Source: Acidobacteriota bacterium | GTDB taxonomy: Bacteria > Acidobacteriota > Terriglobia > Terriglobales > Acidobacteriaceae | Assembly (NCBI GenBank): GCA_013289765.1 | Contig: JABCZI010000014.1 | Coordinates: forward strand, 78,415 to 116,009 | Reading direction: 5' to 3' | Length of the DNA: 37,595 nt | In this document: positions 15,959 through 26,100 of the stretch, piece by piece | Position numbering within the stretch: position 1 is the first letter of the stretch | How the letters are laid out: each line of letters starts with the position of its first letter | Made by a program: the position numbers and the translations under genes | Notes under the pieces: generated by a model | What the model was told of the DNA's origin: nothing | Databases searched by the model: none | Seen by the model: the letters and a program-made list of their open reading frames with translations, nothing else

Positions 15959-16882
15959 ATGCCACGCTCCCTCGCCCGCGAGCAAGATATACTCACTCGT
16001 CAAGCGTCAAAACGCCCGCCCCACCTCACTTCCCGCCGTATCGGCATTCATACCTCCACCGCCGGAGGAATCCACAACGCCGCCGAGCGCGCTTACCGTA
16101 TCGGATGCAATACGCTCCAGATTTTCTCTTCCAGCCCGCGCCATTGGGCGCCCTACGAGCTCAGCAATCCCTTGTGCGAGCAGATGCTCCAACTGCGGTC
16201 GCAATACAATCTCAAGCCGCTCGTCATCCACACCAATTATCTGGTGAACCTTGCCAGCACCAATGAACTATTCCTGAAGAAATCCATAGAAGCCTTCCGC
16301 GGTGAAGTCGAGCGTGCCCTCGCCGTATGCGCCGACTATCTTGTTCTTCATCCCGGCTCCTTTCGCGGAACGGATCGCGAAGCCGGTCTGCTGCAAACCG
16401 CCGCCGCCATCGCCGCCTCCACGCACGGCCTTGACCTCGCCCAAGCCGGCCTTACCATCCTCATCGAAAACACTGCCGGCTCTGAATTCTCTCTCGGCGG
16501 CAGCTTCGAACAAGTCGCCGAAGTCATCGACCGACTCCGTGGCATCGTCCCCATCGCCGCCTGTATCGATACCTGCCACACGCACGTCGCTGGTTACGAC
16601 CTTGTCAGCGAAGAGGGCATTTACCAAACCCTGCAACATCTCGATGCCACCATTGGCTTGAACAACGTAAAAGTAATCCACTGCAATGACGCCAAAGCCG
16701 CCCGCGGATCCAAACTCGACCGCCATCAGCACATCGGGAAGGGAACGATCGGCATCCAGCCCTTCCGCATCCTCCTCAACGATCTCCGCCTTGCGCACGC
16801 CGCCTTCATCGCCGAAACGCCCATCGACAAGCCTGGCGACGATCGCCGAAACGTCGAAGCCCTCAAGAAGCTGGTCGCTTAG
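15959..16882 (+). CDS. nfo: Endonuclease IV (AP endonuclease)
   Basis: DNA repair enzyme that cleaves the backbone 5' of abasic sites and trims blocked 3' ends, using three zinc ions in a TIM barrel. The protein has 307 aa from the ATG at 15959. The frame is open to 15710, but that part crosses the hairpin repeats and is not conserved-looking. Metal ligands are all present in order: His in GIHTSTAGG and VIHTNYLVN, His in VLHPGSF, Glu in LIENTAGSE, Asp and His in CIDTCHTHVAGYD, His in VIHCNDAK, Asp and His in LDRHQHIGKG, and Glu in FIAETPIDKPG. The length is near the usual 280-300; the extra ~25 N-terminal residues are basic. No strong ribosome binding site is seen. It is followed 36 bases later by a secreted unknown protein. 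Confidence 0.95.
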   Translation: MPRSLAREQDILTRQASKRPPHLTSRRIGIHTSTAGGIHNAAERAYRIGCNTLQIFSSSPRHWAPYELSNPLCEQMLQLRSQYNLKPLVIHTNYLVNLASTNELFLKKSIEAFRGEVERALAVCADYLVLHPGSFRGTDREAGLLQTAAAIAASTHGLDLAQAGLTILIENTAGSEFSLGGSFEQVAEVIDRLRGIVPIAACIDTCHTHVAGYDLVSEEGIYQTLQHLDATIGLNNVKVIHCNDAKAARGSKLDRHQHIGKGTIGIQPFRILLNDLRLAHAAFIAETPIDKPGDDRRNVEALKKLVA

Positions 16883-16918
16883 CGTCGTTATCCTTTACTT
16901 TGTGGCATCCTATTGCCC

Positions 16919-17896
16919 ATGAGTATCATGTGTTCTCGAGGTCTCTCCCTGGCAACGATATTCTTCGCGATGCTGTCCAATTCCGTGTTTAACTCAGCCG
17001 CTCAGTCCAGCGAACCTCCCGACAGCCACGCCGTCGAGATCGCGATGAAGAACGTTATGTATCACTACACCGACCCCATTGCGGTCCATATCATTCACCT
17101 TCAGGGATACCTCACTCCCACCAAGCCGGGAGCCACCGTCGTCTTCGATGATAAAAACTCCTTCACTCTCGTACTCGCGTCCGCCGAGATTTCGATAAGC
17201 TGCAGCGCACTCGCGCAAGTCCTGAACGAAAATGTTTTTTCCGCGTCCGACGCTCCCCTTAAGAGTCTCAGCATCGAAAGCCAAAATGATCAGCTCACCA
17301 TCAAAGGCACGCTTCCTCAGAAGGCCAACGTCACTTTCGAAACCGTGGGGACCGTCTCCGCCGATGCGGATGGCCGCATCCGCCTCCACTCCGACCACAT
17401 CAAAGCCGCCCATCTTCCGGTCAAAGGCTTACTCGATCTGCTGGGCATCGACCTGCCCCGCCTGATCGATGTCCACAAAATTCGCGGTATCACCGTCGAC
17501 AAAGATGACATCATCCTCGACCCGGAACAGATTCTTCCGCCGCCCTATATCCGCGGAAAAGTCACCGCTGTTCGTATTCAAGGCAACGAAATCATCCAGA
17601 CATTCGGCTCCCCACAGCCCTCAAACTTCGCTGCCAAGCAGCCCGGGAATTACATTGCGTTCCGCCACGGTGACATGCAATTCGGCAAGCTCACCATGCA
17701 CGACGCCGATCTCATCATGATCGACATCGACCATCGAGACCCATTCGATTTTTTCCTCGATCACTATCAGGACCAACTCGTCGCCGGCTATACGAAAAGC
17801 ACTCCACAGTACGGCCTCCACACCTACACCCGCGATTACAACAAACTAAAAAAGCGGCCGACACCTCGCACCATCAAGCAGTCCAATAACAAATAA
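16919..17896 (+). CDS. Secreted protein of unknown function
   Basis: Unrecognised exported protein, 325 aa from the ATG at 16919 (an in-frame TTG at 16913 adds two residues). The signal peptide runs to about NSAAQSSEPP. The rest alternates strands and amphipathic helices: DPIAVHIIHLQGYLTPT, SFTLVLASAEISISC, LTIKGTLPQKANVTF, then LLDLLGIDLPRLIDV and GITVDKDDIILDPEQILPPP. The arrangement of long amphipathic strands with a short hydrophobic helix reminds me of lipid-binding periplasmic folds (LmeA/AsmA style), but this is only a shape argument. The C-terminus is basic (KKRPTPRTIKQ). It may be co-transcribed with nfo. A compound hairpin (17905-17939: AGGCCG...CGGCCT) follows the stop and could act in termination. 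Confidence 0.72.
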   Translation: MSIMCSRGLSLATIFFAMLSNSVFNSAAQSSEPPDSHAVEIAMKNVMYHYTDPIAVHIIHLQGYLTPTKPGATVVFDDKNSFTLVLASAEISISCSALAQVLNENVFSASDAPLKSLSIESQNDQLTIKGTLPQKANVTFETVGTVSADADGRIRLHSDHIKAAHLPVKGLLDLLGIDLPRLIDVHKIRGITVDKDDIILDPEQILPPPYIRGKVTAVRIQGNEIIQTFGSPQPSNFAAKQPGNYIAFRHGDMQFGKLTMHDADLIMIDIDHRDPFDFFLDHYQDQLVAGYTKSTPQYGLHTYTRDYNKLKKRPTPRTIKQSNNK

Positions 17897-17996
17897 GGTA
17901 GCGAAGGCCGCCTCTGCTGTCCCAGCGCAGCTCCGGCCTATGTGACGGCACTCTCCCCGCGACTCCGAAGCGACTGCGGCGCCTCGGCTGGTTTGT

Positions 17997-18012
17997 GTTA
18001 AACTTGTTAAAC
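17997..18012 (+). promoter_or_regulatory. Direct repeat in front of the RelB-type antitoxin (candidate operator)
   Basis: GTTAAAC occurs at 17997-18003 and again at 18006-18012, one base before the ATG at 18014. Nine-base spacing puts both on nearly the same helix face. No ribosome binding site fits, so the transcript may be leaderless or nearly so. Autoregulation by the ribbon-helix-helix antitoxin is an inference. Confidence 0.45.
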
Positions 18013-18013
18013 A

Positions 18014-18226
18014 ATGCTCGGTATTCGCCTCGAACCCGAACTCGAAGAAAAGCTGGAATCTCTTGCCAAAGAAACCGGCCGCAGCAAAAGCTACTATGCT
18101 CGCGAGGCCATCCGCCAATACCTCGAAGACCGTGAAGACTACCTGAAAGGGATCGCTGCCCTGGAACGCCGTGAACCCACGATTACTTTGGCAGAGATGG
18201 AGCGGCGTCTTGGCTTGGCGGATTGA
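18014..18226 (+). CDS. Ribbon-helix-helix antitoxin (RelB/CopG type)
   Basis: Antitoxin of 70 aa. The N-terminal MLGIRLEPELEEKLESLAKE gives the DNA-contacting strand and first helix of a ribbon-helix-helix fold. TGRSKSYYAREAIRQYLED gives the second helix, with the usual G-R-S-K-S-x-Y turn. The C-terminal ITLAEMERRLGL should bind the toxin. The downstream toxin frame overlaps its end by 17 bases. The direct repeats just before the start codon are a plausible binding site for its own control. Confidence 0.9.
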   Translation: MLGIRLEPELEEKLESLAKETGRSKSYYAREAIRQYLEDREDYLKGIAALERREPTITLAEMERRLGLAD

Positions 18227-18488
18227 AATTACCCGCACGGCCGAAAAGCAAATTAAGAAACTGGATCGCGCGGCGCAGACTTCAATCGTGATTTTTTTGC
18301 GGAAACGATTAGAACCCTCTTCCGACCCTCGCCAATGGGGTAAAGCCCTGCAAGGTGAAAAGCGCGGACTGTGGCGCTACCGTGTCGGCGATTACCGCCT
18401 GATCTGCGATATCCAGGACGAACGCATCACCATCCTGATTCTTGAACTTGGACGCCGGGATTTCGTGCGCTGTCCCGCCTCATTGTAA
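18210..18488 (+). CDS. RelE/ParE-family toxin
   Basis: Toxin of 92 aa in the RelE/ParE superfamily, usually an mRNA interferase acting on the ribosome or a gyrase poison. I place the start at TTG 18210, giving MAWRIEITRTAEKQIKKLD, the canonical first strand and helix. GGAG lies 6 bases upstream inside the antitoxin gene. An ATG at 18171 would add 13 residues unlike the family. Conserved elements are KALQGEKRGLWRYRVGDYRL, ICDIQDERITILILELGRR and the final strand. The WRYRVGDYRLI segment with basic residues is typical of RelE rather than ParE, but the activity cannot be settled from sequence. Confidence 0.88.
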   Translation: MAWRIEITRTAEKQIKKLDRAAQTSIVIFLRKRLEPSSDPRQWGKALQGEKRGLWRYRVGDYRLICDIQDERITILILELGRRDFVRCPASL

Positions 18489-18522
18489 AATCTAAGGTTT
18501 ACCCGCGACCTCTCATCGCCCT

Positions 18523-21108
18523 ATGTCACCGCAAGGAAAAATGCAGGAAGAAACGGAACCCGCAAGCAGCCGCCCCAACGACGAGCGCTACGATCCTCAG
18601 CGCGTAGAAACGAAATGGTTCACCCGCTGGCAGGCCGACGCCCAGCTCTACGCCGCTGACCGCGACTCGACCAAGAAAAAATACTACGTTCTCGAAATGC
18701 TCCCTTACCCCTCGGGCGCGCTTCATATGGGCCATGTGCGCAACTACGCCATCGGCGATGCTCTCGCGCGTTATATGTGGATGAACGATTACAACGTCCT
18801 TCACCCCATGGGCTGGGATTCCTTCGGCTTGCCGGCGGAGAACGCCGCGATCCAAAACAACACGCCGCCGCGCCAGTGGACCCTCAGCAACATCGCCAAA
18901 ATGAAGGCGCAGATGAAGCGCCTCGGCTTCGCCTATGACTGGTCCCGCGAAGTCACCACCTGCCTGCCCGATTACTACCGCTGGAACCAGTGGTTCTTTC
19001 TCAAGTTCTACGAGAAGGGTCTCGCCTATCGCAAGAAGAGCAGAGTCAACTGGTGCCCCAAGTGCGCAACCGTTCTCGCCAACGAACAAGTCCTCGCCAA
19101 CGGCTGCTGCTGGCGCCACGAAGACACGCTGGTCGAGCAGCGCGAGCTCGAACAGTGGTTCCTTCGCATTACCAAATATTCTGACGAGTTATTGTGCGAT
19201 CTCGACAAACTCGACGGCTGGCCGGAAAAAGTCCGCACCATGCAACGCAACTGGATCGGCCGCAGCGAAGGCACGCTCATCGATTTCAAACTCGACTACG
19301 CCGAGAACCACGGTGGTTTCGGCCCCGCCGGTTCCACCATCACGGTTTTCACCACGCGCGTCGACACCATCTTCGGCGCGACTTCGGTCCAGCTCGCGCC
19401 GCAGCATCCTCTCATCGCCGATCTCGCTGCTTCCAACCCTGACCTCGCCACCAAAGTCGACGAACTCATCGTCGAGCAACGTAAAGCCAAAGAAGTTGGC
19501 GACATCGGCGAGATCGAAAAGCACGGCGTCTTCACTGGACGCTACGCCATCAATCCCTTCAACAAAGAAAAAGTCCCTATCTGGGTGGCCAACTACATTC
19601 TCATGGATTACGGCACCGGCGCCATCATGAGCGTGCCCGCGCATGACGAGCGCGACTACGAATTCGCCAAGAAATATAAACTCGAAATCCGTCTCGTGAT
19701 CCTTCCTCTCGCCGACGACCCTGAAGAAACCATGGCCGAGCCCCAGCTTCCGTATGTCGGACACGATGGCATGCTCATCAACTCCGGCCCGTACGGCGGC
19801 CTCGCTTGCGCCGACGCCATCAAAAAAATGTCCGCCTTCGCCGAACAGAATGGATTCGGCAAGGCCACCGTCACTTATCGCTTGAAAGATTGGGGAATCT
19901 CCCGCCAGCGCTATTGGGGTACGCCGATCCCCATGCTCTATTGCGAAAAAGATGGCATCGTTCCCGTACCGGAAAAAGATTTGCCGGTGATCTTGCCCGA
20001 GGCCGTCGATATTGCCCACGCAACTGGCTCCCCGCTTGGCAGTGTGCCCGAGTTCGTCAACGCGACTTGCCCTAAGTGCGGCGGTCCCGCCCGCCGCGAA
20101 ACCGATACCATGGACACCTTCGTCGACTCGTCCTGGTATTTCTACCGCTACACCGACCCGCATAACGACCGCGCTCCATTCGATTCCAGGATCGCGCAGT
20201 ACTGGTTTCCCATCGACCAGTACATCGGCGGCGTCGAACACGCCATCCTGCACCTCATCTATTCTCGCTTCTGGACGAAGTTCATGCGCGATCTCGGCCT
20301 CATCACCAACGGTGAACCAGTCGAGCGCCTCTTCACGCAAGGTATGGTGATCAAAGACGGCGCGAAAATGTCGAAAAGCCTGGGCAACGTCGTCAGCCCC
20401 GACGAAATGGTCGCCCGCTACGGCGCCGACGCCGCGCGTCTTTACAGCCTCTTCGCCGCCCCACCCGATCGCGATCTCGACTGGCAGGATTCCGGCATCG
20501 AAGGCATTCGAAAGTTCTTGGGACGGATATACCGCGTCGTGACGGAACAGAACGAGGCATCCGTCGTCCCCAGCGAGTTACCCGTCGATAATAGACGCGG
20601 CCCTGCTGCTCGCACTCTTCAGCGAAAATTGCATCAGACGATTAAGCGGATTTCCGACGACTTCAACGGCCGCTGGCATTTCAATACGTCCATCTCAGCT
20701 CTCATGGAGCTTAACAATCTGCTCTCTGGAATGAGTCAGGATATCGCCGCGGGAAATATTCCGCCTGAGGATTTGACTGAAACGAAGAGGGTGATGGTTC
20801 TCCTCCTCGCGCCCTTCGCTCCCTATCTTGCTCACGAACTCTGGGAGATGCTCGGCGAAAAAGAAAACCTGCTCAAAGCTTCCTGGCCAAAATACGACGC
20901 TGCCCTTGCCAAAGAAGAAGAGCTCGAAATCCCCGTGCAGATCAATGGCAAACTGCGCAGCCGCGTCACCGTGCCAGCCGAGTCTACCCAGGAGTTTGTT
21001 CTCGATCGCGCGCTCGCCGACGAAAAAGTCCAGGCTTTCATTGCTGGCAAGCAGATCGTAAAGAAGATCTACGTCCCCGGAAAGCTGGTGAATATCGTCG
21101 TGAAGTAA
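18523..21108 (+). CDS. leuS: Leucyl-tRNA synthetase
   Basis: Class I aminoacyl-tRNA synthetase that charges tRNA-Leu, 861 aa, the normal bacterial length. The catalytic HIGH-type motif is [18 protein letters not shown] (about residues 60-77), and [15 protein letters not shown] is the KMSKS loop near residue 620. A zinc-binding segment, [13 protein letters not shown], follows the first half of the fold. The CP1 editing domain holds [13 protein letters not shown] and the [14 protein letters not shown] stretch that hydrolyses mischarged products. A second CPKCGG pair precedes [13 protein letters not shown]. The C-terminal tRNA-binding domain ends in [15 protein letters not shown]. It starts 34 bases after the toxin gene; no T-box leader fits in that space. 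The long open frames on the other strand here are shadows. Confidence 0.98.
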   Translation: MSPQGKMQEETEPASSRPNDERYDPQRVETKWFTRWQADAQLYAADRDSTKKKYYVLEMLPYPSGALHMGHVRNYAIGDALARYMWMNDYNVLHPMGWDSFGLPAENAAIQNNTPPRQWTLSNIAKMKAQMKRLGFAYDWSREVTTCLPDYYRWNQWFFLKFYEKGLAYRKKSRVNWCPKCATVLANEQVLANGCCWRHEDTLVEQRELEQWFLRITKYSDELLCDLDKLDGWPEKVRTMQRNWIGRSEGTLIDFKLDYAENHGGFGPAGSTITVFTTRVDTIFGATSVQLAPQHPLIADLAASNPDLATKVDELIVEQRKAKEVGDIGEIEKHGVFTGRYAINPFNKEKVPIWVANYILMDYGTGAIMSVPAHDERDYEFAKKYKLEIRLVILPLADDPEETMAEPQLPYVGHDGMLINSGPYGGLACADAIKKMSAFAEQNGFGKATVTYRLKDWGISRQRYWGTPIPMLYCEKDGIVPVPEKDLPVILPEAVDIAHATGSPLGSVPEFVNATCPKCGGPARRETDTMDTFVDSSWYFYRYTDPHNDRAPFDSRIAQYWFPIDQYIGGVEHAILHLIYSRFWTKFMRDLGLITNGEPVERLFTQGMVIKDGAKMSKSLGNVVSPDEMVARYGADAARLYSLFAAPPDRDLDWQDSGIEGIRKFLGRIYRVVTEQNEASVVPSELPVDNRRGPAARTLQRKLHQTIKRISDDFNGRWHFNTSISALMELNNLLSGMSQDIAAGNIPPEDLTETKRVMVLLLAPFAPYLAHELWEMLGEKENLLKASWPKYDAALAKEEELEIPVQINGKLRSRVTVPAESTQEFVLDRALADEKVQAFIAGKQIVKKIYVPGKLVNIVVK

Positions 21109-21122
21109 CACCGCAGCGGCAA

Positions 21123-21150
21123 CAAAAAAGCAGGCCCGTCAGAGCCTGCT
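21123..21150 (-). terminator. Rho-independent terminator for the small secreted protein gene
   Basis: On the minus strand, stem AGCAGGC/GCCTGCT (21129-21135 with 21144-21150) with an 8-base loop is followed by TTTTTTG. It lies between the converging leuS and 21182-21541 genes. The T-run is on the minus side, so it suits that gene best; it may work weakly for leuS. Confidence 0.8.
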
Positions 21151-21181
21151 GAATGAAATTATCCGTTTTAAAAAGTGCTCC

Positions 21182-21541
21182 TTACTCGCCTCCTAACACC
21201 AAAGCATCTGATTTATTATTAAATTCGATCTCGTCCAACGCTTTGGTATTGTCCTGCAGCGTCTTCGTTGTCACCGCGTCGTACGGTGACGGCTGCCCGA
21301 GATTCTTGATTACGCCCTGAGTAGTAGCCACAGTTTTTCCATCCCGCAGGATTTCAATCTTTACGTCATTGGCTGTGCCAGTCCATTGGGCCTTGTAGCG
21401 TCCCGGTCCAAGTTCGGTCGAACCGACATGCACCGTCTCAGACAACGTGAAGCTTCCAGAATGATCATCCTTGGCAAACGCGCCCGCTGAGAGAATCAGC
21501 GTTACGATGGCAAAAGAGGCAAAGTATTTCAAAGACTTCAT
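21182..21541 (-). CDS. Small secreted protein of unknown function
   Basis: Exported protein of 119 aa. The signal peptide MKSLKYFASFAIVTLILSAG is cleaved near AFA-KDDH. The mature part is a compact beta-rich domain: SGSFTLSETVHVGSTELGPG, YKAQWTGTANDVKIEILRDG, KTVATTQGVIKNL and DEIEFNNKSDALVLGG. I have the impression that short proteins of this pattern are common in acidobacterial genomes, without a known function. AGGAG precedes the ATG at a good distance. It has its own terminator downstream and points away from the membrane protein gene across a 167-base spacer, so it is a single-gene unit. Confidence 0.8.
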   Translation of the reverse strand: MKSLKYFASFAIVTLILSAGAFAKDDHSGSFTLSETVHVGSTELGPGRYKAQWTGTANDVKIEILRDGKTVATTQGVIKNLGQPSPYDAVTTKTLQDNTKALDEIEFNNKSDALVLGGE

Positions 21542-21708
21542 GTGATTTTCTCCTATCTCAGTGAGATGCTCACCGTCACCGCCGGTTGCAGATATCGTGT
21601 CGGAATTATGTAAAGTTTCTTTACGAATCTATAAACCCAAAATGCAAAGTCACGGCTTCGCACTGGCATATTTCAAGCCTGCGGTATCCTGATCATGAGC
21701 AAATATCA

Positions 21709-22746
21709 ATGTCTCCCATCTCCCCCACTCTTGAAGGATTCCGTGCTGCACTTCGTCGCCCATCGCTGACGTTCGCCGAGATCGGATGGCGCTGGACCGT
21801 CGGAGCCGTCGCATGGGCGCTCCTCATTTTTTCCTTCATCCAATATCTAGACACTTTGCCGGTCACCCCCGCCGATGCAACTCTGCTCGCCACCCAACAA
21901 CCATTACTTGTCGGAAAAGCGATTTCCCATATTTTCCGCGGCAGCCTGAATCGCGCTGCGTTCACCTTCTTAGTCGCAGCGCTCGCGGTCGCTGTGCTCT
22001 GGATCGTCGCCGCCTCGCTCGGCCGCGCCGCCACAGTATGCGCCCTACTCGATCATTTCCGTAGAGACGGTGCTGGCGACTCTACGCCGATTTCCAGCTC
22101 CTTACATCTGCCCGCTCTTCGCTGCCTGCTCGCTCTCAATTTCCTGCGCGTCGCGCTGACGCTGGCCGCAATTCTCGCATTCATCGCAGCCGCGGTCATG
22201 GCAAGCTTCGCCTCTCCCGGCACCAGCCCGCAGCCCACATTGGCGTTCATGCTTTTTCTGCCGTTCGCCGCATTGATCTGCATCGTATGGCAAACCTTGA
22301 ACTGGTTACTGTCGCTAGCCGCAATCTTCGGGGTTCGTGATGGCGACGATCCATCGAGCGCGCTCACTGCCGCCGTCGCCTTCTCACGCGATCACGCCGG
22401 ACCCGTCTTCGCCGTCAGCACCTGGACCGGGCTCGCTCACCTCGTCGCCATCGGTGTTGCCGGTACTGCCGTATCTCTGCCCCTTGCTTTCCTCGAGTTT
22501 GTTCCCGCGCGCCTGATCACCGCCGCCGTCGTTCTGGTGATCCTCGCCTACTTCGCGATCGTCGATTGGCTATATATCGCCCGCCTTGGCGGATACATTT
22601 GCATCACCGAAATGCCAGAGGCTGTAGCGATCCATGCACCTTCACTCCTACCTCCGTCGACTGGCCAACCCTCCCCACCGCAAACCGCAATCGACCGCGA
22701 CGAGCCAATCCTCAGCGATCTTCCAAACCTTGCCCCGGAAACGTAA
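21709..22746 (+). CDS. Multi-pass membrane protein of unknown function
   Basis: Inner-membrane protein, 345 aa from the ATG at 21709; the open frame upstream to 21586 encodes an unlikely hydrophilic start. At least six hydrophobic helices are visible: AVAWALLIFSFIQYL, RAAFTFLVAALAVAVLWIVA, LTLAAILAFIAAAVM, LAFMLFLPFAALICIV, GLAHLVAIGVAGTAVS and ITAAVVLVILAYFAIVDWLY. A cytoplasmic C-terminal tail of about 60 residues is Pro-rich. No transporter or enzyme motif was recognised. It reads toward guaA, but the spacer contains two hairpins, so linked transcription is uncertain. Confidence 0.75.
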   Translation: MSPISPTLEGFRAALRRPSLTFAEIGWRWTVGAVAWALLIFSFIQYLDTLPVTPADATLLATQQPLLVGKAISHIFRGSLNRAAFTFLVAALAVAVLWIVAASLGRAATVCALLDHFRRDGAGDSTPISSSLHLPALRCLLALNFLRVALTLAAILAFIAAAVMASFASPGTSPQPTLAFMLFLPFAALICIVWQTLNWLLSLAAIFGVRDGDDPSSALTAAVAFSRDHAGPVFAVSTWTGLAHLVAIGVAGTAVSLPLAFLEFVPARLITAAVVLVILAYFAIVDWLYIARLGGYICITEMPEAVAIHAPSLLPPSTGQPSPPQTAIDRDEPILSDLPNLAPET

Positions 22747-22766
22747 CTCGCTACCTGTTCATGTGG

Positions 22767-22805
22767 GGACAGCCGCCCTCGGCTGTCCGTCGAGCGAAGC
22801 TCGAC
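22767..22805. repeat. Pair of extragenic hairpins (second copy of the aroF-nfo type)
   Basis: GGACAGCC-GCCCTC-GGCTGTCC (22767-22788) is directly followed by GTCGAGC-GAA-GCTCGAC (22789-22805). The second hairpin is identical to 15764-15780. They lie 86 bases before the guaA start. Confidence 0.8.
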
Positions 22806-22891
22806 GGTTTCTTCTCAGCTCTCCGGAAACTGAGCCACTGCGAGGATTCACTTTCCCTTTACATGCCTCACCCAATTTGAGAAACTCATCC

Positions 22892-24484
<1,593 letters not shown>

Positions 24485-24485
24485 A

Positions 24486-25571
24486 TCAATTCTGCCGAAG
24501 TGCTGGCATCGGAAACGCAATGTTATACGTCTTCGCTCCGACTCCCGTTCCGCCTTCACAAGTATTCGGCGGGGTCGTGCACACCGACCGCGTACCCTGG
24601 CACTCAGCCGCCCAAAACATATAGCCAAGCATTCCGCGCGTGGTTCCAGCGCCGTTCGGTGCGACCGTCTCAACATAGCTTCCCGTGCTGTTTTGCAGCG
24701 ATGAACTGAAGTTGACGCACTCCGGCGCAGGATTATTTCCGGTGACAAGGTACACGCTACCCGCAAACTTGGCAGGCGCCAGCGGCCCAATCGGAGGATT
24801 GTATTGCGGCTTGCCGTCAACGTGCTCCTGCCAATTTGACTCCGCTCCCGAAGTGCTCGGTTGCTTGTTCGGCACCATGGCGTTGGCATAATCCAACACT
24901 GGCGTCGAAGTGTTCAGCCAGTTGGGGGTCGCATACTGACATAGTCCAATCAGGTAGCGATCTCCAGCGGCCAGGTCAATGGTCAGGCGCGCCGCCGGAT
25001 TGGCTCCGGTCGCGTCATACGGAAGCTGAGAGCGATACGCATTGATGAACGCCTGCAGCCCGCTGATATTCGGGCTGGAGCTGTTCTCATAATCAATTTC
25101 AAACCCCACGCCCAGACTCTTGGCCACCGCCGCCGCATTCAGGCCCAACTGCGTCGCGTTCTGCGAAAGCGCCTGATCCCAATAGGTCGTATAAGTAATG
25201 CCGCCCATCGACAACATCACCCGAATGTTGTGCGAGGTAAAATAGCTCACAACCACCGAATTCATTCCAATCGGCACCCCATTCACCGTCTGTGAATCAT
25301 TCGTTTTATTCAGCAGCTTAAGCGGCTGCACAAAACTGAGGACGACCAGATTCACCGATGGAAGCCCCGATCCATCCCCGCGATCGATCATCCAGTGATT
25401 TTTCGTGTCGAAGTCGGTCATATCGCGCACACTCGCCCATGTGCAATAGTCGCTGCCGCAATGCCATGCGCCATAGATTTCAATTTGAGTCTGTGCGTTT
25501 GCGGAACGGCCAGCCAAAACCAAAGCTGCCCCAAGAGTAAGTAGGACCATCCATCTACGTGCCATGCGCAC
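24486..25571 (-). CDS. Secreted GH18-like (chitinase-fold) protein
   Basis: Exported protein of 361 aa with signal peptide MRMARRWMVLLTLGAALVLA cleaved near ANA-QTQ. The body looks like a glycoside hydrolase family 18 TIM barrel: strand VNLVVLSFVQP, strand IRVMLSMGG (the SxGG motif) and GVGFEIDYEN in the place of the catalytic DGxDxDxE. Here only the last Asp and the Glu of that motif are kept, so the general acid Glu is present but the first two Asp are Val and Glu. The C-terminal GMLGYMFWAAECQG could be the last barrel strand. Cysteines (HCGSDYC, GLCQY, PECVN, AECQGTRSVC, TCEGG) suggest disulfides. Activity on chitin or peptidoglycan is possible but not shown. Confidence 0.68.
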   Translation of the reverse strand: MRMARRWMVLLTLGAALVLAGRSANAQTQIEIYGAWHCGSDYCTWASVRDMTDFDTKNHWMIDRGDGSGLPSVNLVVLSFVQPLKLLNKTNDSQTVNGVPIGMNSVVVSYFTSHNIRVMLSMGGITYTTYWDQALSQNATQLGLNAAAVAKSLGVGFEIDYENSSSPNISGLQAFINAYRSQLPYDATGANPAARLTIDLAAGDRYLIGLCQYATPNWLNTSTPVLDYANAMVPNKQPSTSGAESNWQEHVDGKPQYNPPIGPLAPAKFAGSVYLVTGNNPAPECVNFSSSLQNSTGSYVETVAPNGAGTTRGMLGYMFWAAECQGTRSVCTTPPNTCEGGTGVGAKTYNIAFPMPALRQN

Positions 25572-26100
25572 CCTTCTTCACGCGTTACTCGTAAGCTCGC
25601 GCTTTGTTTTTATTTCTAACTCCGACTCTCACGCAATCACCTGCCTTCGACCGACAGCGAAGAGCGCCCGCATCCTACTTCAATCCCCGAGAATGAACCC
25701 GCTATTTGTTTCAGTTCTTACGAAAACGGAACAAATAGAACGTATCGCGATCACCAAAGCAATCCGACGCCATTGATTCAAAAGAGGAACATCCTGAAGG
25801 TCACTGCAATTTATTTTCGCAGTGGTTCCCCCTAGGACTGTGCTCGCGGTGTTTGGTTTCCGTAAATAGAACCGTCTTGGGAGTAACACCGGCTCCCACG
25901 TCCACTCACCTTGGTAACAGGCATCGGCCTTTGAATCATTTAAACTGAGAATGGGGCACGTATTCCAATTCGCTCGGGGGATCTGAGCTTCCTGCGAGGT
26001 GTGCGAACAGGCGAGGCCCTGCGTCGCGCAAAGACTCGCTCGACCTCATTTCTTCGATCTCAAACCTACAAATCTACCAACTCAAACAGGAGAGATTCTG
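25572..26100. other. Long intergenic region between divergent secreted-protein genes
   Basis: About 530 bases with no convincing gene. It contains the interrupted palindrome at 25702-25738 (listed separately) and a small hairpin CACTGC...GCAGTG (25802-25824, loop of 11). The open frames here lack ribosome binding sites and protein-like composition. Promoters for both flanking genes should be inside; I could not place a consensus one. Confidence 0.4.
25702..25738. promoter_or_regulatory. Interrupted palindrome CTATTTGTT-N19-AACAAATAG
   Basis: Perfect 9-base inverted arms at 25702-25710 and 25730-25738 separated by 19 bases. It is AT-rich compared with its surroundings and lies in a long spacer between divergent genes. 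It could be a regulator binding site or an RNA hairpin; no T-run follows. Confidence 0.45.

Noticed and set aside
18489..18522. T-box leader for leuS
   Set aside because: Only 34 bases separate the toxin stop from the leuS start, too short for a T-box.
19189..20340. 383-codon minus-strand open frame opposite leuS
   Set aside because: Antisense to a complete leucyl-tRNA synthetase with all motifs; no own start signal or family pattern.
25564..25776. 70-codon plus-strand frame in the long spacer
   Set aside because: It begins within the start of the divergent secreted gene, lacks a binding site and crosses the interrupted palindrome.
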